A stretch of 38,363 bases of DNA from Ignavibacteria bacterium (GCA_016788375.1 JAEUSI010000001.1:40369-78731); one strand, 5' to 3'; counted from the stretch's first letter, positions 1-9,480 are shown. Program-made: numbers and translations. Notes: generated by a model not told the origin, from the letters alone.

Positions 1-2
1 AT

Positions 3-2300
3 AATACAATTTCCTTTGCAGTACCTACAAAGAATTTTACATTTATTCCCGTGTCACCGGTGGATAACAGTCTTGTTTACAAAGACAGTGTGGAATTTTC
101 AGGACTTAACCCTAATTTAAGTCCCGGTTTGAATAATATGAAAGTATTTATGCAAATGGATACCTCTGTAAAATTTAATTCTCCGGTGCTCAGAACATTT
201 GTTAAAAATAAAATTTCAGGAGCTGTAACAAAATTTAAATCTGACCTGCCCGTATTGACAAATAATACTTTGTATTTCTGGAGAGCGAGGTCTGCAGTTA
301 ATAATGACACAACAAACTGGTCCGGAACTCAGAGGTTTGTTTATAATAACGGTTCAGGTACCGGTGACGGAAAAATGAGGTTTATAAATTCCCAGATATC
401 CGCAGAAATCAGTAAATTCAGTTATTCACAGTATAATGAAGCTGATTTTGACAATACTGAATTTTCTGGAAATGATATAAGATTATCTGAATCGCCAGTT
501 ACACTTATTGCAAGATCATACGGAAGCAACGGAGAAGAAGCATCTTATTTTTCTGTCGGAAAAACGAATATTTATATTGACGGAGGCATGAATACAGGTC
601 TGAATCTGATAAAAGTTAAGAAGCTCACAGGCAGTGTGCTTACATTTAAAAATTTCAAAATGACTTCGGCAAGTTCATCGGATTCATTGCTTACATTTCT
701 TAACAGTTTTGATACCACGCATTTTCTGATGCTTCTTAATGCTGCTTATGTTCCGGGAGGAACAAATCTCAGCTCTGCAGTGAAATCAAAGCTCAGACAG
801 TTCGGAAGTATTTATTGCGATTCAATTGGAATAATGAGTTATTTTCATTCATGGAGTTTTATAGGTTATTTCGGAGCGTCAGGCTCTGATGCATCTGAAG
901 CATTCGATCCCTGCTGCAGGACATCACCCGGATGCGTCAGCTGCGATCACTGGTCAGAAGCTGTCTGCACTAAAAATGTAGTATTTAAAAAATTATACGG
1001 AACACTGACTAATATAATCGGTCCTGCACAAACATGGTCTGATTTTTCATGGACACAGAATATCCCGGAAGGTTCTTCGCTTAAGTTTGATGTCATCGGA
1101 ATTGACAGGCTGAATATTGAAACACTGCTTATTCCTGATATTCAGACAAATACTTTCGCAGATATCAGCAAAATAAATGCTGTTCAGTATCCGAAATTAA
1201 AACTGCTGGCAAAATTTTCAATAGATACTGCAGCCGGAATTCAGTCACCTGTGATGAATTTAATAAGGATAAATTATTTCCCTGCAACCGAACTTGTGCT
1301 TGACAGAAATTCCGTAATTCCGGAATTAACAGGCAAAAGCTCAAAAGAAAGAAGCAGTTCGGGTTTTTCTTTTGATTATTACAATTCGGGATTTGCATAT
1401 TTAAACGGTGTTATAGTAAATGTGTTTAATAAGTCTGTCAACGATACAAATATTTTATTTTCTGATACAGTCTTTTCGATTTTAAAGACAGACAGCATGA
1501 AGAACTATTCGGCTATTTTTAAAAAACCTTTGTTTACTGACAGTACAAGAATAATAATTCAGATTAAACCGAAGGATGATCCGAATGAATTTTTTTCTTA
1601 CAATAATTTTGCCGAATATTCTTTAACGGCAACCGGAAAAATCAGGAATAATATTTCTGCAGAAGTTTTATCAGACGGAAAAAAGCTGAACAGCGGAGAT
1701 AATGTGAGAAAAAATCCGGAATTAAAAATAATTTTATACGGTGATAACAACTTATCCTTAGAATCCGACACTACTCAGCTCGTTCTTAGACTGAATGATT
1801 CATACATCCCTTATTTCAGCAAAGGTCTGAAAAATCCTGCTGTAAATTTTGCGGATAATTCTGACCGTAAATCCGGAGAAGGAATGAAATCCGTTATGTT
1901 TTATCCCGAACTTAAAAACGGAAACAACAGACTTGAAATAGTGTACCGGAATAATTATTCGGAAACTGATACGATGGTGTATGATGTGATTGTCAGTGAA
2001 ATAACAGGCATAAGTGACTTGTATAATTTCCCGAATCCGATGAAGAACGAAACAAATTTTATATTTAATCTTACATCTCCCGAAAATTCAGGTAATCTGA
2101 AACTTAAGATTTACTCGGTATCAGGCAAAGTTATAAGAATCATTGATTTTCCGTTTGTTGCAGGTATGAATCAGATAAACTGGGACGGAAAAGACAGTGA
2201 CGGGGATATTGTGGCAAACGGGACGTATTTATATAAAGTAGTGGTTGAAAACGGTTCAGAGTTTGAATCTGAAGTTCAGAAACTTGTCGTGTTAAAATAA
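3..2300 (+). CDS. Partial C25/PorU-like secreted protein (C-terminal part), ILEI-like domain and T9SS sorting domain
   Basis: The 3' part of a giant secreted protein. The frame stays open through the left edge, and the residues before the GTG at 51 (NTISFAVPTKNF) align with the downstream paralog near its residue 865, so that GTG is internal and the true start lies outside the window. In order it encodes a fibronectin-like segment, an ILEI/FAM3-like domain (about 560-870), a cysteine cluster (CC-x5-C-x2-C-DHW, 912-950), a CARDB-like beta domain and a C-terminal sorting domain containing NFPNPM and a FlgD-like WDGKDSDG...NGTYLYK. The ending KLVVLK is typical of T9SS cargo. By comparison with the next gene, the missing half should hold a C25 peptidase domain, but this cannot be seen here. 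It lies 67 bases upstream of the paralog on the same strand, so the two may be co-transcribed. Its own enzymatic role is unknown. Confidence 0.85.
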   Translation, partial: NTISFAVPTKNFTFIPVSPVDNSLVYKDSVEFSGLNPNLSPGLNNMKVFMQMDTSVKFNSPVLRTFVKNKISGAVTKFKSDLPVLTNNTLYFWRARSAVNNDTTNWSGTQRFVYNNGSGTGDGKMRFINSQISAEISKFSYSQYNEADFDNTEFSGNDIRLSESPVTLIARSYGSNGEEASYFSVGKTNIYIDGGMNTGLNLIKVKKLTGSVLTFKNFKMTSASSSDSLLTFLNSFDTTHFLMLLNAAYVPGGTNLSSAVKSKLRQFGSIYCDSIGIMSYFHSWSFIGYFGASGSDASEAFDPCCRTSPGCVSCDHWSEAVCTKNVVFKKLYGTLTNIIGPAQTWSDFSWTQNIPEGSSLKFDVIGIDRLNIETLLIPDIQTNTFADISKINAVQYPKLKLLAKFSIDTAAGIQSPVMNLIRINYFPATELVLDRNSVIPELTGKSSKERSSSGFSFDYYNSGFAYLNGVIVNVFNKSVNDTNILFSDTVFSILKTDSMKNYSAIFKKPLFTDSTRIIIQIKPKDDPNEFFSYNNFAEYSLTATGKIRNNISAEVLSDGKKLNSGDNVRKNPELKIILYGDNNLSLESDTTQLVLRLNDSYIPYFSKGLKNPAVNFADNSDRKSGEGMKSVMFYPELKNGNNRLEIVYRNNYSETDTMVYDVIVSEITGISDLYNFPNPMKNETNFIFNLTSPENSGNLKLKIYSVSGKVIRIIDFPFVAGMNQINWDGKDSDGDIVANGTYLYKVVVENGSEFESEVQKLVVLK

Positions 2301-2367
2301 CAAAAAAATTAATTCGTAGAGTTTTATAACAATATATCAATAAATTTATTTAGTCATTTAATTAATA

Positions 2368-5300
2368 ATGAAAAAACCTTTTTTAACAATATTCATATAC
2401 TGTGTGTTATTAAATCTTGCTTTTGCACAGAATTACAACTGGATTACTCCTAACAAGACCTATCTTAAAATGTATCTCGCTGATGACGGTATGTACAGAA
2501 TAAATCAGTCGGATTTTACTGCAGCCGGTGTTACGACAGGTAATATAGATCCGCGAACAGTTAAGCTTTACAACAAGGGAAATCAGCTCCCTGTTTTTTT
2601 CAGCGGCGAATCAGACGGAGTTTTTGATGCTGCGGATTATTTTGATTTTTACGGAACCAGAAATTACGGCGGATTAACTACTACATATGACCAGAATAAT
2701 GTGTTTGCTTATTCAACAAACGAATATTTCAACCTGTATTCAGATACAAATGTTTACTGGGTCGAATGGGGAGGAAGCAACGGTTTGAGGTATTCTGTAT
2801 CCACGTATTCATCTGTGACTGCATTTGAAAATCAGTATCATTTAAAAAGCATTCATCTTGAGAAGGATTATTTTTATACACAGGGCGAAAACATAAATGC
2901 TTCCGATTACAGATTTTTAAATACAGAAAAGTTTAAAGGCGAAGGCTGGTTCTGGTCTTCTCTCAGCAACACACAGACTTTAAGCGATACTTTCTCGCTT
3001 CCCCTTCTTTACAGCGTGCCGCAGACATCTTCCGTTAAGTTGTTTACTTATCCTACGGCAAGAAATCTTCTGGTTACAAACGAGCACAGTCTTCAGGTAA
3101 AAATAAACGGTACTCTTATAAGCACATTGTATTCGAATGATTTCGGCAGAATAGATACAACGGTAACATTTTCAAGCTCGCTTCTTTCGTCTGTATCTGT
3201 TAATACTGTATCAGTAACATACGGATATACATCTTCACCTTCATATCCGACAAGCAATATGCTTGTTGATTTCATGGAAGTTCAGTATCCGGAAAGATTC
3301 AGTTTCCGAAACAACCTTGTATCGTCGTCACCAGGCGGAGGAGATACTTTATCAAGGAAATTTTCAATTTCAGGATACAACTCTGCAAATCCTGTTAATA
3401 TATATGATGTGACAAATTTTGTGAGAATAAATACTTTCACAAATGTTGTTGATACGCTTAAGTTCACCGGAAAACGTAACGGAAATTTCCAGCTTGTAAA
3501 CAACAGCATCACGAAGAAACCTTTTCGAATAAAGCAAAAAACCGTTCCGGATCTTGTTTCAACTTCGAACGGAGCTGATTACCTTGTCGTATACAATAAA
3601 CTTTTCACATCTCCTGCAGAGCAGTTAAGAGCATACAGGCAATCACATGACGGATTCAGATCGTTTAAAGCAGAGATTGAGGATATATATGATATTTATA
3701 ATTATGGTTTGGAAAACCCTGTTGCATTGAGAAATTTCACAAAATATATATATGACAACTGGCAGCTGCCGAAGTTAAGTTATATTTGTCTGTTAGGAAG
3801 AGGTTCTCTGGATCCGAAGAAAATCCTGTCGACTTCCTCATACAACAGCAATCTCATTCCCGTTTACGGATTTCCACCGTCTGACGGATATTTTGCAAAT
3901 GTTAATATCGGATCATTTTTTTATTATGACATGATAGCGATCGGAAGACTACCGGCTTATTATGTTACCGAAGCTCAGTCTATGGTTGATAAAATTATTT
4001 CATTTGAAAGCCAGAATCCGGGATACTGGTCAAAGTGCTATACTTTTATCACCGGCGGCGGAACTGCTGCAGAGCAGTCGCAGCATCAGTCAAAATCAAA
4101 TTCGGAAATAAGCACATACATAACTCCGCCTTCATTATCGGGTGAAGCTCATAAGATTTACAGATCAGATGTTTCCGGTGTTCAGACATTCAACATGAAG
4201 GATTCGATTATTAATGATCTTAACCGCGGTATCGGTTTTGTAAATTTCAGGGGTCATGCAGGCAGTCATGACTGGGAAGTAGCACTTGACGATCCTGATC
4301 TTTTAAACAACGGAACAAAGCTGCCGATTATACTGAGCCTGACTTGTTTTACCGGAGAGAATTCCAAATCTGATTACAGAGGTTTCGGGGAAAGATTCCT
4401 TTATCTGAACAATAAAGGAGCAATTGCATTTGTAGGAACTACAGGCTGGAGTTATGCGCAGCAGGGAAATGATTTCGGGACTCATATTGTTAATACTCTG
4501 AAATTTGATACAACAAGAAGAGCAGGTGATCTAACAAAATATGCTAACAAAAAAATGAGCGCAGATTCTTTGTCGTTCAATGTGAGACATACCGTAAACT
4601 GCTATTCTCTGCTGGGTGATCCCGCAGTTAAGCTTAAAATTCCTGTCAGACCAGAATTTTCACTGACAAATGCCGATTATAAATTATCCAATGATTTTCC
4701 CGCATTTAATGAAAAAGTAGTCTTAACGGTATATCCGAAAAATTACGGATTAAACGCTGATTCATGTAAAATTAGATTTAATCTTAAAAGAAATAATCAG
4801 AGTTATTTAGTGATTGATACTGTAAGAAAAAATATCGGACATAAAGATTCTGTAAACTTCGGTTTTTATATTGATTCGCTCGGCAGTTACAGTTTTAGTG
4901 TAACTCTTGATTTTGATAATTTTTATCCGCTTGAAAATAAATCTGATAACTCAATTTCGGTTGTTCTGCCTGTAATGAATTCTTCATTTGTAATATTAAG
5001 ACCTGTTAATAATGAGTCTGTTTCTGCTGACAGCATTGAGTTTACCGGATTAAATCCGCAGCTTGATGCAATAGACACTGATGTTAAAATCGTATTGCAG
5101 ATTGATACTTCTGTTACATTCACTTCTCCTCTGTGCAGAACTTTCCTCAGCAAAAGCATTTCCGGTGTAACGACAAAATTTAAAACTGATATTCCCGTAA
5201 GAGTAAATAATAAGAGTTATTACTACAGGACAAACTTTATTTCGAATTATGATTCCACCGGTTGGACAAAATATCAGACCTTTACATATAATACAGTTTC

Positions 5301-7248
5301 AGATGTGAGAAATGAAAACAATGAATCTGATTCGCCTTCCGGAAAATTCAAACCGGCTGTAACTGTTTTTAAAAATAAAGTCACGCAGTATGCGGCAACC
5401 GATTTTGACAATACGCTGTTTGATCAGAGCGGAATCAGATTATACGATTATACAGGAAATCTGTTTATCAGATCACTTGGAAACAATGCCGAAGAATCTT
5501 CATACTTTAGTGTCGGAAATAAGAATATATACATTGACGGCAGTCTTAATTCGGGCTTAAATATGCTTAAAGTAAGGAAACTTACAGGAAGTATTATTGA
5601 AACTAAAAATTTAAAGATGAATACAACAGCATCTTCGGATTCTCTTATTACCTTTTTAAATACTTTTGATACAACTCAGTACTTAATGCTGCTTAATGCG
5701 GCATATTTCCAGGGCGGAACCACCCTTTCGGCAAATGCGAAAACAAAACTCCGTCAGTTCGGAAGTATTTACTGTGATTCAATAGGAATTCTGAGTTACT
5801 TCCATACATGGAGCCTGATAGGATATCTGGGAGCAAACAGTTCGCAGACAAGTGAGATGTTTGATCCCTGCTGCAGACCGGCTCCCGGATGTGTAAGCTG
5901 CGATCACTGGACGGAATCTGTAAGCAATAAGACGGTGAATTTCAAGAAACCTTCGGGGACAGTCAGCTCTGTAATCGGACCTGCTCAGGCATGGCAAAGT
6001 TTTTCATGGACTCAGACTCTTAATCCGAATACATCCATAAAATATGATGTTTACGGAATTGACAAAAATAATCTTCAGACACTTATTCTTTCTAATGTAA
6101 CAACAAATACAAACACTGACCTGAGTTCTGTAAATGCTTTCCAGTATCCGAAACTTTTATTTGTTGCAAAACTGATTATAGATACGGCAAGCGGAAGTGT
6201 TTCGCCTGTGCTTAATTCTCTTTCGGTAAAATATTTTGCTCCTGCCGAGCTTGTAAGCGATATTAGCAGTCTTGATACTTCTTCTTCATACATAATAGGT
6301 GATGAGTTTAAATTTAATTTTAATCTGTTTAATTCCGGTTCCTATGATATACCCGGAATAATTACAAATGTTTATAAAATGTCGCAGACGGCGGCAAATT
6401 TAATTCTGACAGATACAGCTTCATCACCGGTTACTATGGATAATTTTGTTAAATGTTCCAATAAATTCCGCATCCCCCCGTTCCGTGACAGCATGAAAGT
6501 CATAATTGAATACAAACCCAAAGGCGCATTCAATGAAACTTTTACTTACAACAATATATTGCAGATTTCACTTAAAAACGCTCACTTTTCTAACAGCAAC
6601 GCTGCGATTGTAAGTATTTACAGTGACGGAAAGCTGATTAAGAACGGTGATAATTTAAGGAAAAAACCGGAGATTAAAATAAGTGTTTCAGCTTCAGATA
6701 AAATACCTGAATTTCAATCCGATACTTCGGATATATCGCTGAAGCTTAATGACATTCCTGTATACAGGAATGTATCTTCTGTAGGAAATCCAATGACAAA
6801 ATCGCTTAATTCAGACATCGGCAGAACACAGGGTGATATGGAATTTATGTTTTATCCTGAACTAAAAAACGGAACCAACAGGCTTGCGGTTATATATAAT
6901 CTTTCAGGCGAGGCTGATTCGGCAGTTTATGATGTTATTGTAAGTGATTTTATGTCAGTAATTAATCTTTATAATTTTCCGAATCCCATGAAGGGTGAAA
7001 CTAATTTTATATTTGAATTAACCGGAAATGATATTCCTCAGAACTTCAGTATAAAGATTTACACAGTTTCGGGCAAACTTATTAAAGAACTGGAATATCC
7101 TGTAAGTTCAGGATATAATCAGATTCCGTGGGACGGGAAAGATTCTGACGGAGAAGTTGTTGCAAACGGAACTTATCTTTATAAAGTATCCGCTGAAGGT
7201 GATACAGAAATGGAATCGGAAATTCAAAAGCTTGTAGTTTTAAGATAG
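2368..7248 (+). CDS. C25 (gingipain/PorU2-like) peptidase with ILEI-like domain and T9SS sorting domain
   Basis: A 1626-residue exported protein. It has a signal peptide at 1-20 (cleavage near FAFA-Q type LAFA|Q), then an N-terminal beta region resembling PorU/PorU2-type proteins (DGMYRI, SGESDGVFDAADYFDFYG). The gingipain-like C25 domain spans about 405-755, with candidate catalytic His630 (FRGHAG) and Cys660 (SLTCFTG). CARDB-like domains lie near 765-870 and 1295-1400. An ILEI/FAM3-like domain occupies about 1052-1160, with the conserved cysteines C1168, C1169, C1175 and C1178. The C-terminal FPNPM...WDGKDSDG...NGTYLYK...LVVLR is a sorting/FlgD-like end. Known C25 members are cysteine proteases, and PorU is the T9SS sortase. 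Whether this one is a sortase, a free protease or a surface adhesin is not decided by sequence. A hairpin terminator follows the gene. The call of C25 family is firm, PorU2-like is inference. Confidence 0.88.
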   Translation: MKKPFLTIFIYCVLLNLAFAQNYNWITPNKTYLKMYLADDGMYRINQSDFTAAGVTTGNIDPRTVKLYNKGNQLPVFFSGESDGVFDAADYFDFYGTRNYGGLTTTYDQNNVFAYSTNEYFNLYSDTNVYWVEWGGSNGLRYSVSTYSSVTAFENQYHLKSIHLEKDYFYTQGENINASDYRFLNTEKFKGEGWFWSSLSNTQTLSDTFSLPLLYSVPQTSSVKLFTYPTARNLLVTNEHSLQVKINGTLISTLYSNDFGRIDTTVTFSSSLLSSVSVNTVSVTYGYTSSPSYPTSNMLVDFMEVQYPERFSFRNNLVSSSPGGGDTLSRKFSISGYNSANPVNIYDVTNFVRINTFTNVVDTLKFTGKRNGNFQLVNNSITKKPFRIKQKTVPDLVSTSNGADYLVVYNKLFTSPAEQLRAYRQSHDGFRSFKAEIEDIYDIYNYGLENPVALRNFTKYIYDNWQLPKLSYICLLGRGSLDPKKILSTSSYNSNLIPVYGFPPSDGYFANVNIGSFFYYDMIAIGRLPAYYVTEAQSMVDKIISFESQNPGYWSKCYTFITGGGTAAEQSQHQSKSNSEISTYITPPSLSGEAHKIYRSDVSGVQTFNMKDSIINDLNRGIGFVNFRGHAGSHDWEVALDDPDLLNNGTKLPIILSLTCFTGENSKSDYRGFGERFLYLNNKGAIAFVGTTGWSYAQQGNDFGTHIVNTLKFDTTRRAGDLTKYANKKMSADSLSFNVRHTVNCYSLLGDPAVKLKIPVRPEFSLTNADYKLSNDFPAFNEKVVLTVYPKNYGLNADSCKIRFNLKRNNQSYLVIDTVRKNIGHKDSVNFGFYIDSLGSYSFSVTLDFDNFYPLENKSDNSISVVLPVMNSSFVILRPVNNESVSADSIEFTGLNPQLDAIDTDVKIVLQIDTSVTFTSPLCRTFLSKSISGVTTKFKTDIPVRVNNKSYYYRTNFISNYDSTGWTKYQTFTYNTVSDVRNENNESDSPSGKFKPAVTVFKNKVTQYAATDFDNTLFDQSGIRLYDYTGNLFIRSLGNNAEESSYFSVGNKNIYIDGSLNSGLNMLKVRKLTGSIIETKNLKMNTTASSDSLITFLNTFDTTQYLMLLNAAYFQGGTTLSANAKTKLRQFGSIYCDSIGILSYFHTWSLIGYLGANSSQTSEMFDPCCRPAPGCVSCDHWTESVSNKTVNFKKPSGTVSSVIGPAQAWQSFSWTQTLNPNTSIKYDVYGIDKNNLQTLILSNVTTNTNTDLSSVNAFQYPKLLFVAKLIIDTASGSVSPVLNSLSVKYFAPAELVSDISSLDTSSSYIIGDEFKFNFNLFNSGSYDIPGIITNVYKMSQTAANLILTDTASSPVTMDNFVKCSNKFRIPPFRDSMKVIIEYKPKGAFNETFTYNNILQISLKNAHFSNSNAAIVSIYSDGKLIKNGDNLRKKPEIKISVSASDKIPEFQSDTSDISLKLNDIPVYRNVSSVGNPMTKSLNSDIGRTQGDMEFMFYPELKNGTNRLAVIYNLSGEADSAVYDVIVSDFMSVINLYNFPNPMKGETNFIFELTGNDIPQNFSIKIYTVSGKLIKELEYPVSSGYNQIPWDGKDSDGEVVANGTYLYKVSAEGDTEMESEIQKLVVLR

Positions 7249-7267
7249 GATTTTCCTGAAAAGATTT

Positions 7268-7304
7268 AAGGCACGGAGAAAAATTTTCTCTGTGCCTTTT
7301 TTTT
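7268..7304 (+). terminator. Rho-independent terminator after the C25 gene
   Basis: A 12-base stem (AAGGCACGGAGA pairing with TCTCTGTGCCTT, one G-T pair) has a 7-base loop and runs directly into a tract of eight Ts. It lies 20 bases after the stop of the C25 gene. It may also help to stop the minus-strand glutathione peroxidase transcript, but the T tract in that direction is poor. Confidence 0.85.
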
Positions 7305-7312
7305 AAAATCAT

Positions 7313-7933
7313 TCAAAGACCGGATTCTATCAGTTTTGTTATTTCTTCAGACTCAGGTTTGATTTTACTTTTAAATCTCGCAACAATATTCCCGTTTTTA
7401 TCAATTATGAATTTTTCAAAATTCCAGTCCACTTCTCCCGGCGGTTCTGAATTTTCCGTAAGTCTTTTATAAAGCATGTTTTTATCGTCTCCGGTAACAA
7501 TGATTTTATCAAATAATGAAAATGTAACATTGAACTTAGTTTCACAGAAGGTTCTGATTTCCTCATTAGTTCCGGGTTCCTGTCCGCCGAAATCATTGCA
7601 AGGAAATGCAAGTATTTCAAATCCTCTGTCTTTATACTTTTCATAAATCTCTTCCAGTCCTTTGTACTGCGAAGTATACCCGCACTGAGAAGCAACATTA
7701 ACAATAAGCAGAAGTTTTCCTTTGTAGTCTGAAAGTTTCTTATCCTGCCCTTCCATTGTTTTCACGCTTAAATCGTAGATATTTTTGTTCAATTTAATTT
7801 CACCTCCGGAGTTTATTTTTGATTTTGTCTGACCGGCTGTATCCGTAACATTTCTGTTTGTAGATTCTGTACAGCTTGTAAATATTATCAGGAAAAAAAT
7901 CAATACCGTTAACATTATTTTCTTTTGCATCAT
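7313..7933 (-). CDS. Glutathione peroxidase-family lipoprotein
   Basis: A thiol peroxidase of the GPx/BsaA family, reducing hydrogen or organic peroxides. In bacteria such Cys-type enzymes normally use thioredoxin rather than glutathione. The first 21 residues are a lipoprotein signal (hydrophobic stretch then TSC, lipidated Cys21), so it is predicted to be anchored outside the cytoplasm. The peroxidatic Cys84 is in NVASQCGYT, Cys112 lies in FPCNDFGGQEPG (family usually FPCNQFGGQEPG, so Asp replaces Gln), and Gln118, Trp170 and Asn171 (WNFEKF) complete the catalytic set. The fold occupies about 50-206, the usual length for the family. It is the last gene of the run ATPase - symporter - peroxidase, 62 bases after the symporter. 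The first two codons are both Met, and either may be the start. Confidence 0.93.
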   Translation of the reverse strand: MMQKKIMLTVLIFFLIIFTSCTESTNRNVTDTAGQTKSKINSGGEIKLNKNIYDLSVKTMEGQDKKLSDYKGKLLLIVNVASQCGYTSQYKGLEEIYEKYKDRGFEILAFPCNDFGGQEPGTNEEIRTFCETKFNVTFSLFDKIIVTGDDKNMLYKRLTENSEPPGEVDWNFEKFIIDKNGNIVARFKSKIKPESEEITKLIESGL

Positions 7934-7995
7934 TTTATTTTTAGAATTAGTTTACATTCATGCAACGCAGCTTAAGTCAATATAGTTTTCAGATT

Positions 7996-9480
7996 TTACT
8001 CTGCCGATATTTCACCAAGCTCGCCTTCGCTGCTGGCTATTACAACGCATGCAAGAGAATCTGCTATAACATTCGGAACCGTCCTGCACATATCGAGAAT
8101 CCTGTCAACACCGATTATTAAAGCAATACCTTCTTCCGGAACTCCAACGGATTTCAATACAATAATAAGCATTATCAGGCCAATTCCGGGAACCGGAGCA
8201 GTGCCTATTGCAGCAAGAGCTGCGGTCAGAACAATTGTAAGCTGCTGGGAAAGATTAAGATCAAATCCGTAAACCTGAGCAATAAACATGGCGGCAACTG
8301 CCTGATACAATGCAGTTCCGTCCATATTCACGGTTGTTCCAAGCGGCAACACAAAACTCGCAATTCTGTTAGGCACCCCGAGTTTCTTTTCGCAGATATC
8401 CATTGTTACTGGCAGAGTTGCTGCGGATGAACTCGTTGAAAATGCAACGGCAATTACTTGTCTCTGTGCTTTGAAAAAATTAAACACATTCACTTTTGTA
8501 AACAATTTTAAAAGAAGCGGATACTCAACAAACGTAAGTATGGCAAGTCCCAGTACAACGGTAACTGTGTAAAGAAGCAGAGTCTGAAGTATGCTGAATC
8601 CGAATTCGGCTACTGTTGCAGAAATCAGGGTAAATACTGCAAAAGGTGCAATATACATTATTTTTTCAACCAGAAGAATCATTGCACTGCTTACACCGTC
8701 AAAAAAATCAATAACAACTTTAGCTTTGTGTGTTTTTATCTGTGACAAAAATATTCCTGTCAGAATGGCAAAAAACACTATCTGAAGAAAATCTCCGTCT
8801 GCCATTGCTTTAAATGGATTCTTAGGAACAATGCTTACCAGAAAATCTATAATATTAAGTGATACTCCCTGTTCAATCTTGCCTTGAGCATCTTCCTGAA
8901 ATGTTTCAAGAAGTCTTTGTTTGTTCTCTTCAGGCATGAATTTTCCGGGCTGAATAATATCAGCGCATACAAGTCCGATAGTAATTGCAATTACGGCTGT
9001 AAGAGCATAAAACCCCAGGGTTTTTCCGCCTATCTTCGCAATATGCTTTAAATCCGAAAGTGAAGCCGCTCCGACTATAAGTGAAGACAGCACCAGCGGA
9101 ACGGCGATCATCGTCAGCATTCTGATAAAAATATCCCCTGCAGGTTTAAGATAAACAGCAATTGTTTTTACTTTACTGATTTCTTTTATATGTTCAATAA
9201 ACTCAGAATTTCCCGAAGGATAAATTACTTCAATTCTGATGTTTTCCTTTAACTTTTTATCTTTGACTGAATTAAAGTATTTAATTATTCCAGGCTGTGA
9301 AGATGCATCATACGTTTTTAAAACAGAATCGCCTTTTAGGAATTTTACACTGTTCCAGTTCTGTATTACCGACTCTCCGTTTGTTGTGATAATGCTGAGT
9401 TTATTCTGATCAATACTGAATACCGATCCGAATACAGCACCGAGTATTAAAGCTATTATTATCTTTGTATGTATTTTCAT
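7996..9480 (-). CDS. Dicarboxylate/amino acid:cation symporter (SDF/GltP family), with large TM1-TM2 insertion
   Basis: A secondary transporter of the glutamate/aspartate (DAACS) family in the inner membrane, 494 residues against about 420-440 for typical bacterial members. The conserved elements are HP1 (STSSSAATLP, 348-357), TM7 (NMDGT, 385-389) and TM8 (D459...D463..R466 T467..N470). These TM8 residues match the substrate-binding D390, D394, R397, T398 and N401 of the aspartate transporter GltPh. The Asp/Arg pair favours an acidic amino acid over a simple dicarboxylate. The extra length is a hydrophilic segment between TM1 and TM2 (about 23-113), expected on the outer face. The start codon ATG directly follows the stop codon of the P-type ATPase with no base between, so translation is probably coupled. 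Co-substrate ion and exact substrate are not shown. Confidence 0.94.
   Translation of the reverse strand: MKIHTKIIIALILGAVFGSVFSIDQNKLSIITTNGESVIQNWNSVKFLKGDSVLKTYDASSQPGIIKYFNSVKDKKLKENIRIEVIYPSGNSEFIEHIKEISKVKTIAVYLKPAGDIFIRMLTMIAVPLVLSSLIVGAASLSDLKHIAKIGGKTLGFYALTAVIAITIGLVCADIIQPGKFMPEENKQRLLETFQEDAQGKIEQGVSLNIIDFLVSIVPKNPFKAMADGDFLQIVFFAILTGIFLSQIKTHKAKVVIDFFDGVSSAMILLVEKIMYIAPFAVFTLISATVAEFGFSILQTLLLYTVTVVLGLAILTFVEYPLLLKLFTKVNVFNFFKAQRQVIAVAFSTSSSAATLPVTMDICEKKLGVPNRIASFVLPLGTTVNMDGTALYQAVAAMFIAQVYGFDLNLSQQLTIVLTAALAAIGTAPVPGIGLIMLIIVLKSVGVPEEGIALIIGVDRILDMCRTVPNVIADSLACVVIASSEGELGEISAE

Noticed and set aside
51-53. GTG at 51 as start of the first gene
   Set aside because: The frame is open to the left edge and the residues before it align with the interior of the paralogous gene, so the gene begins outside the window.
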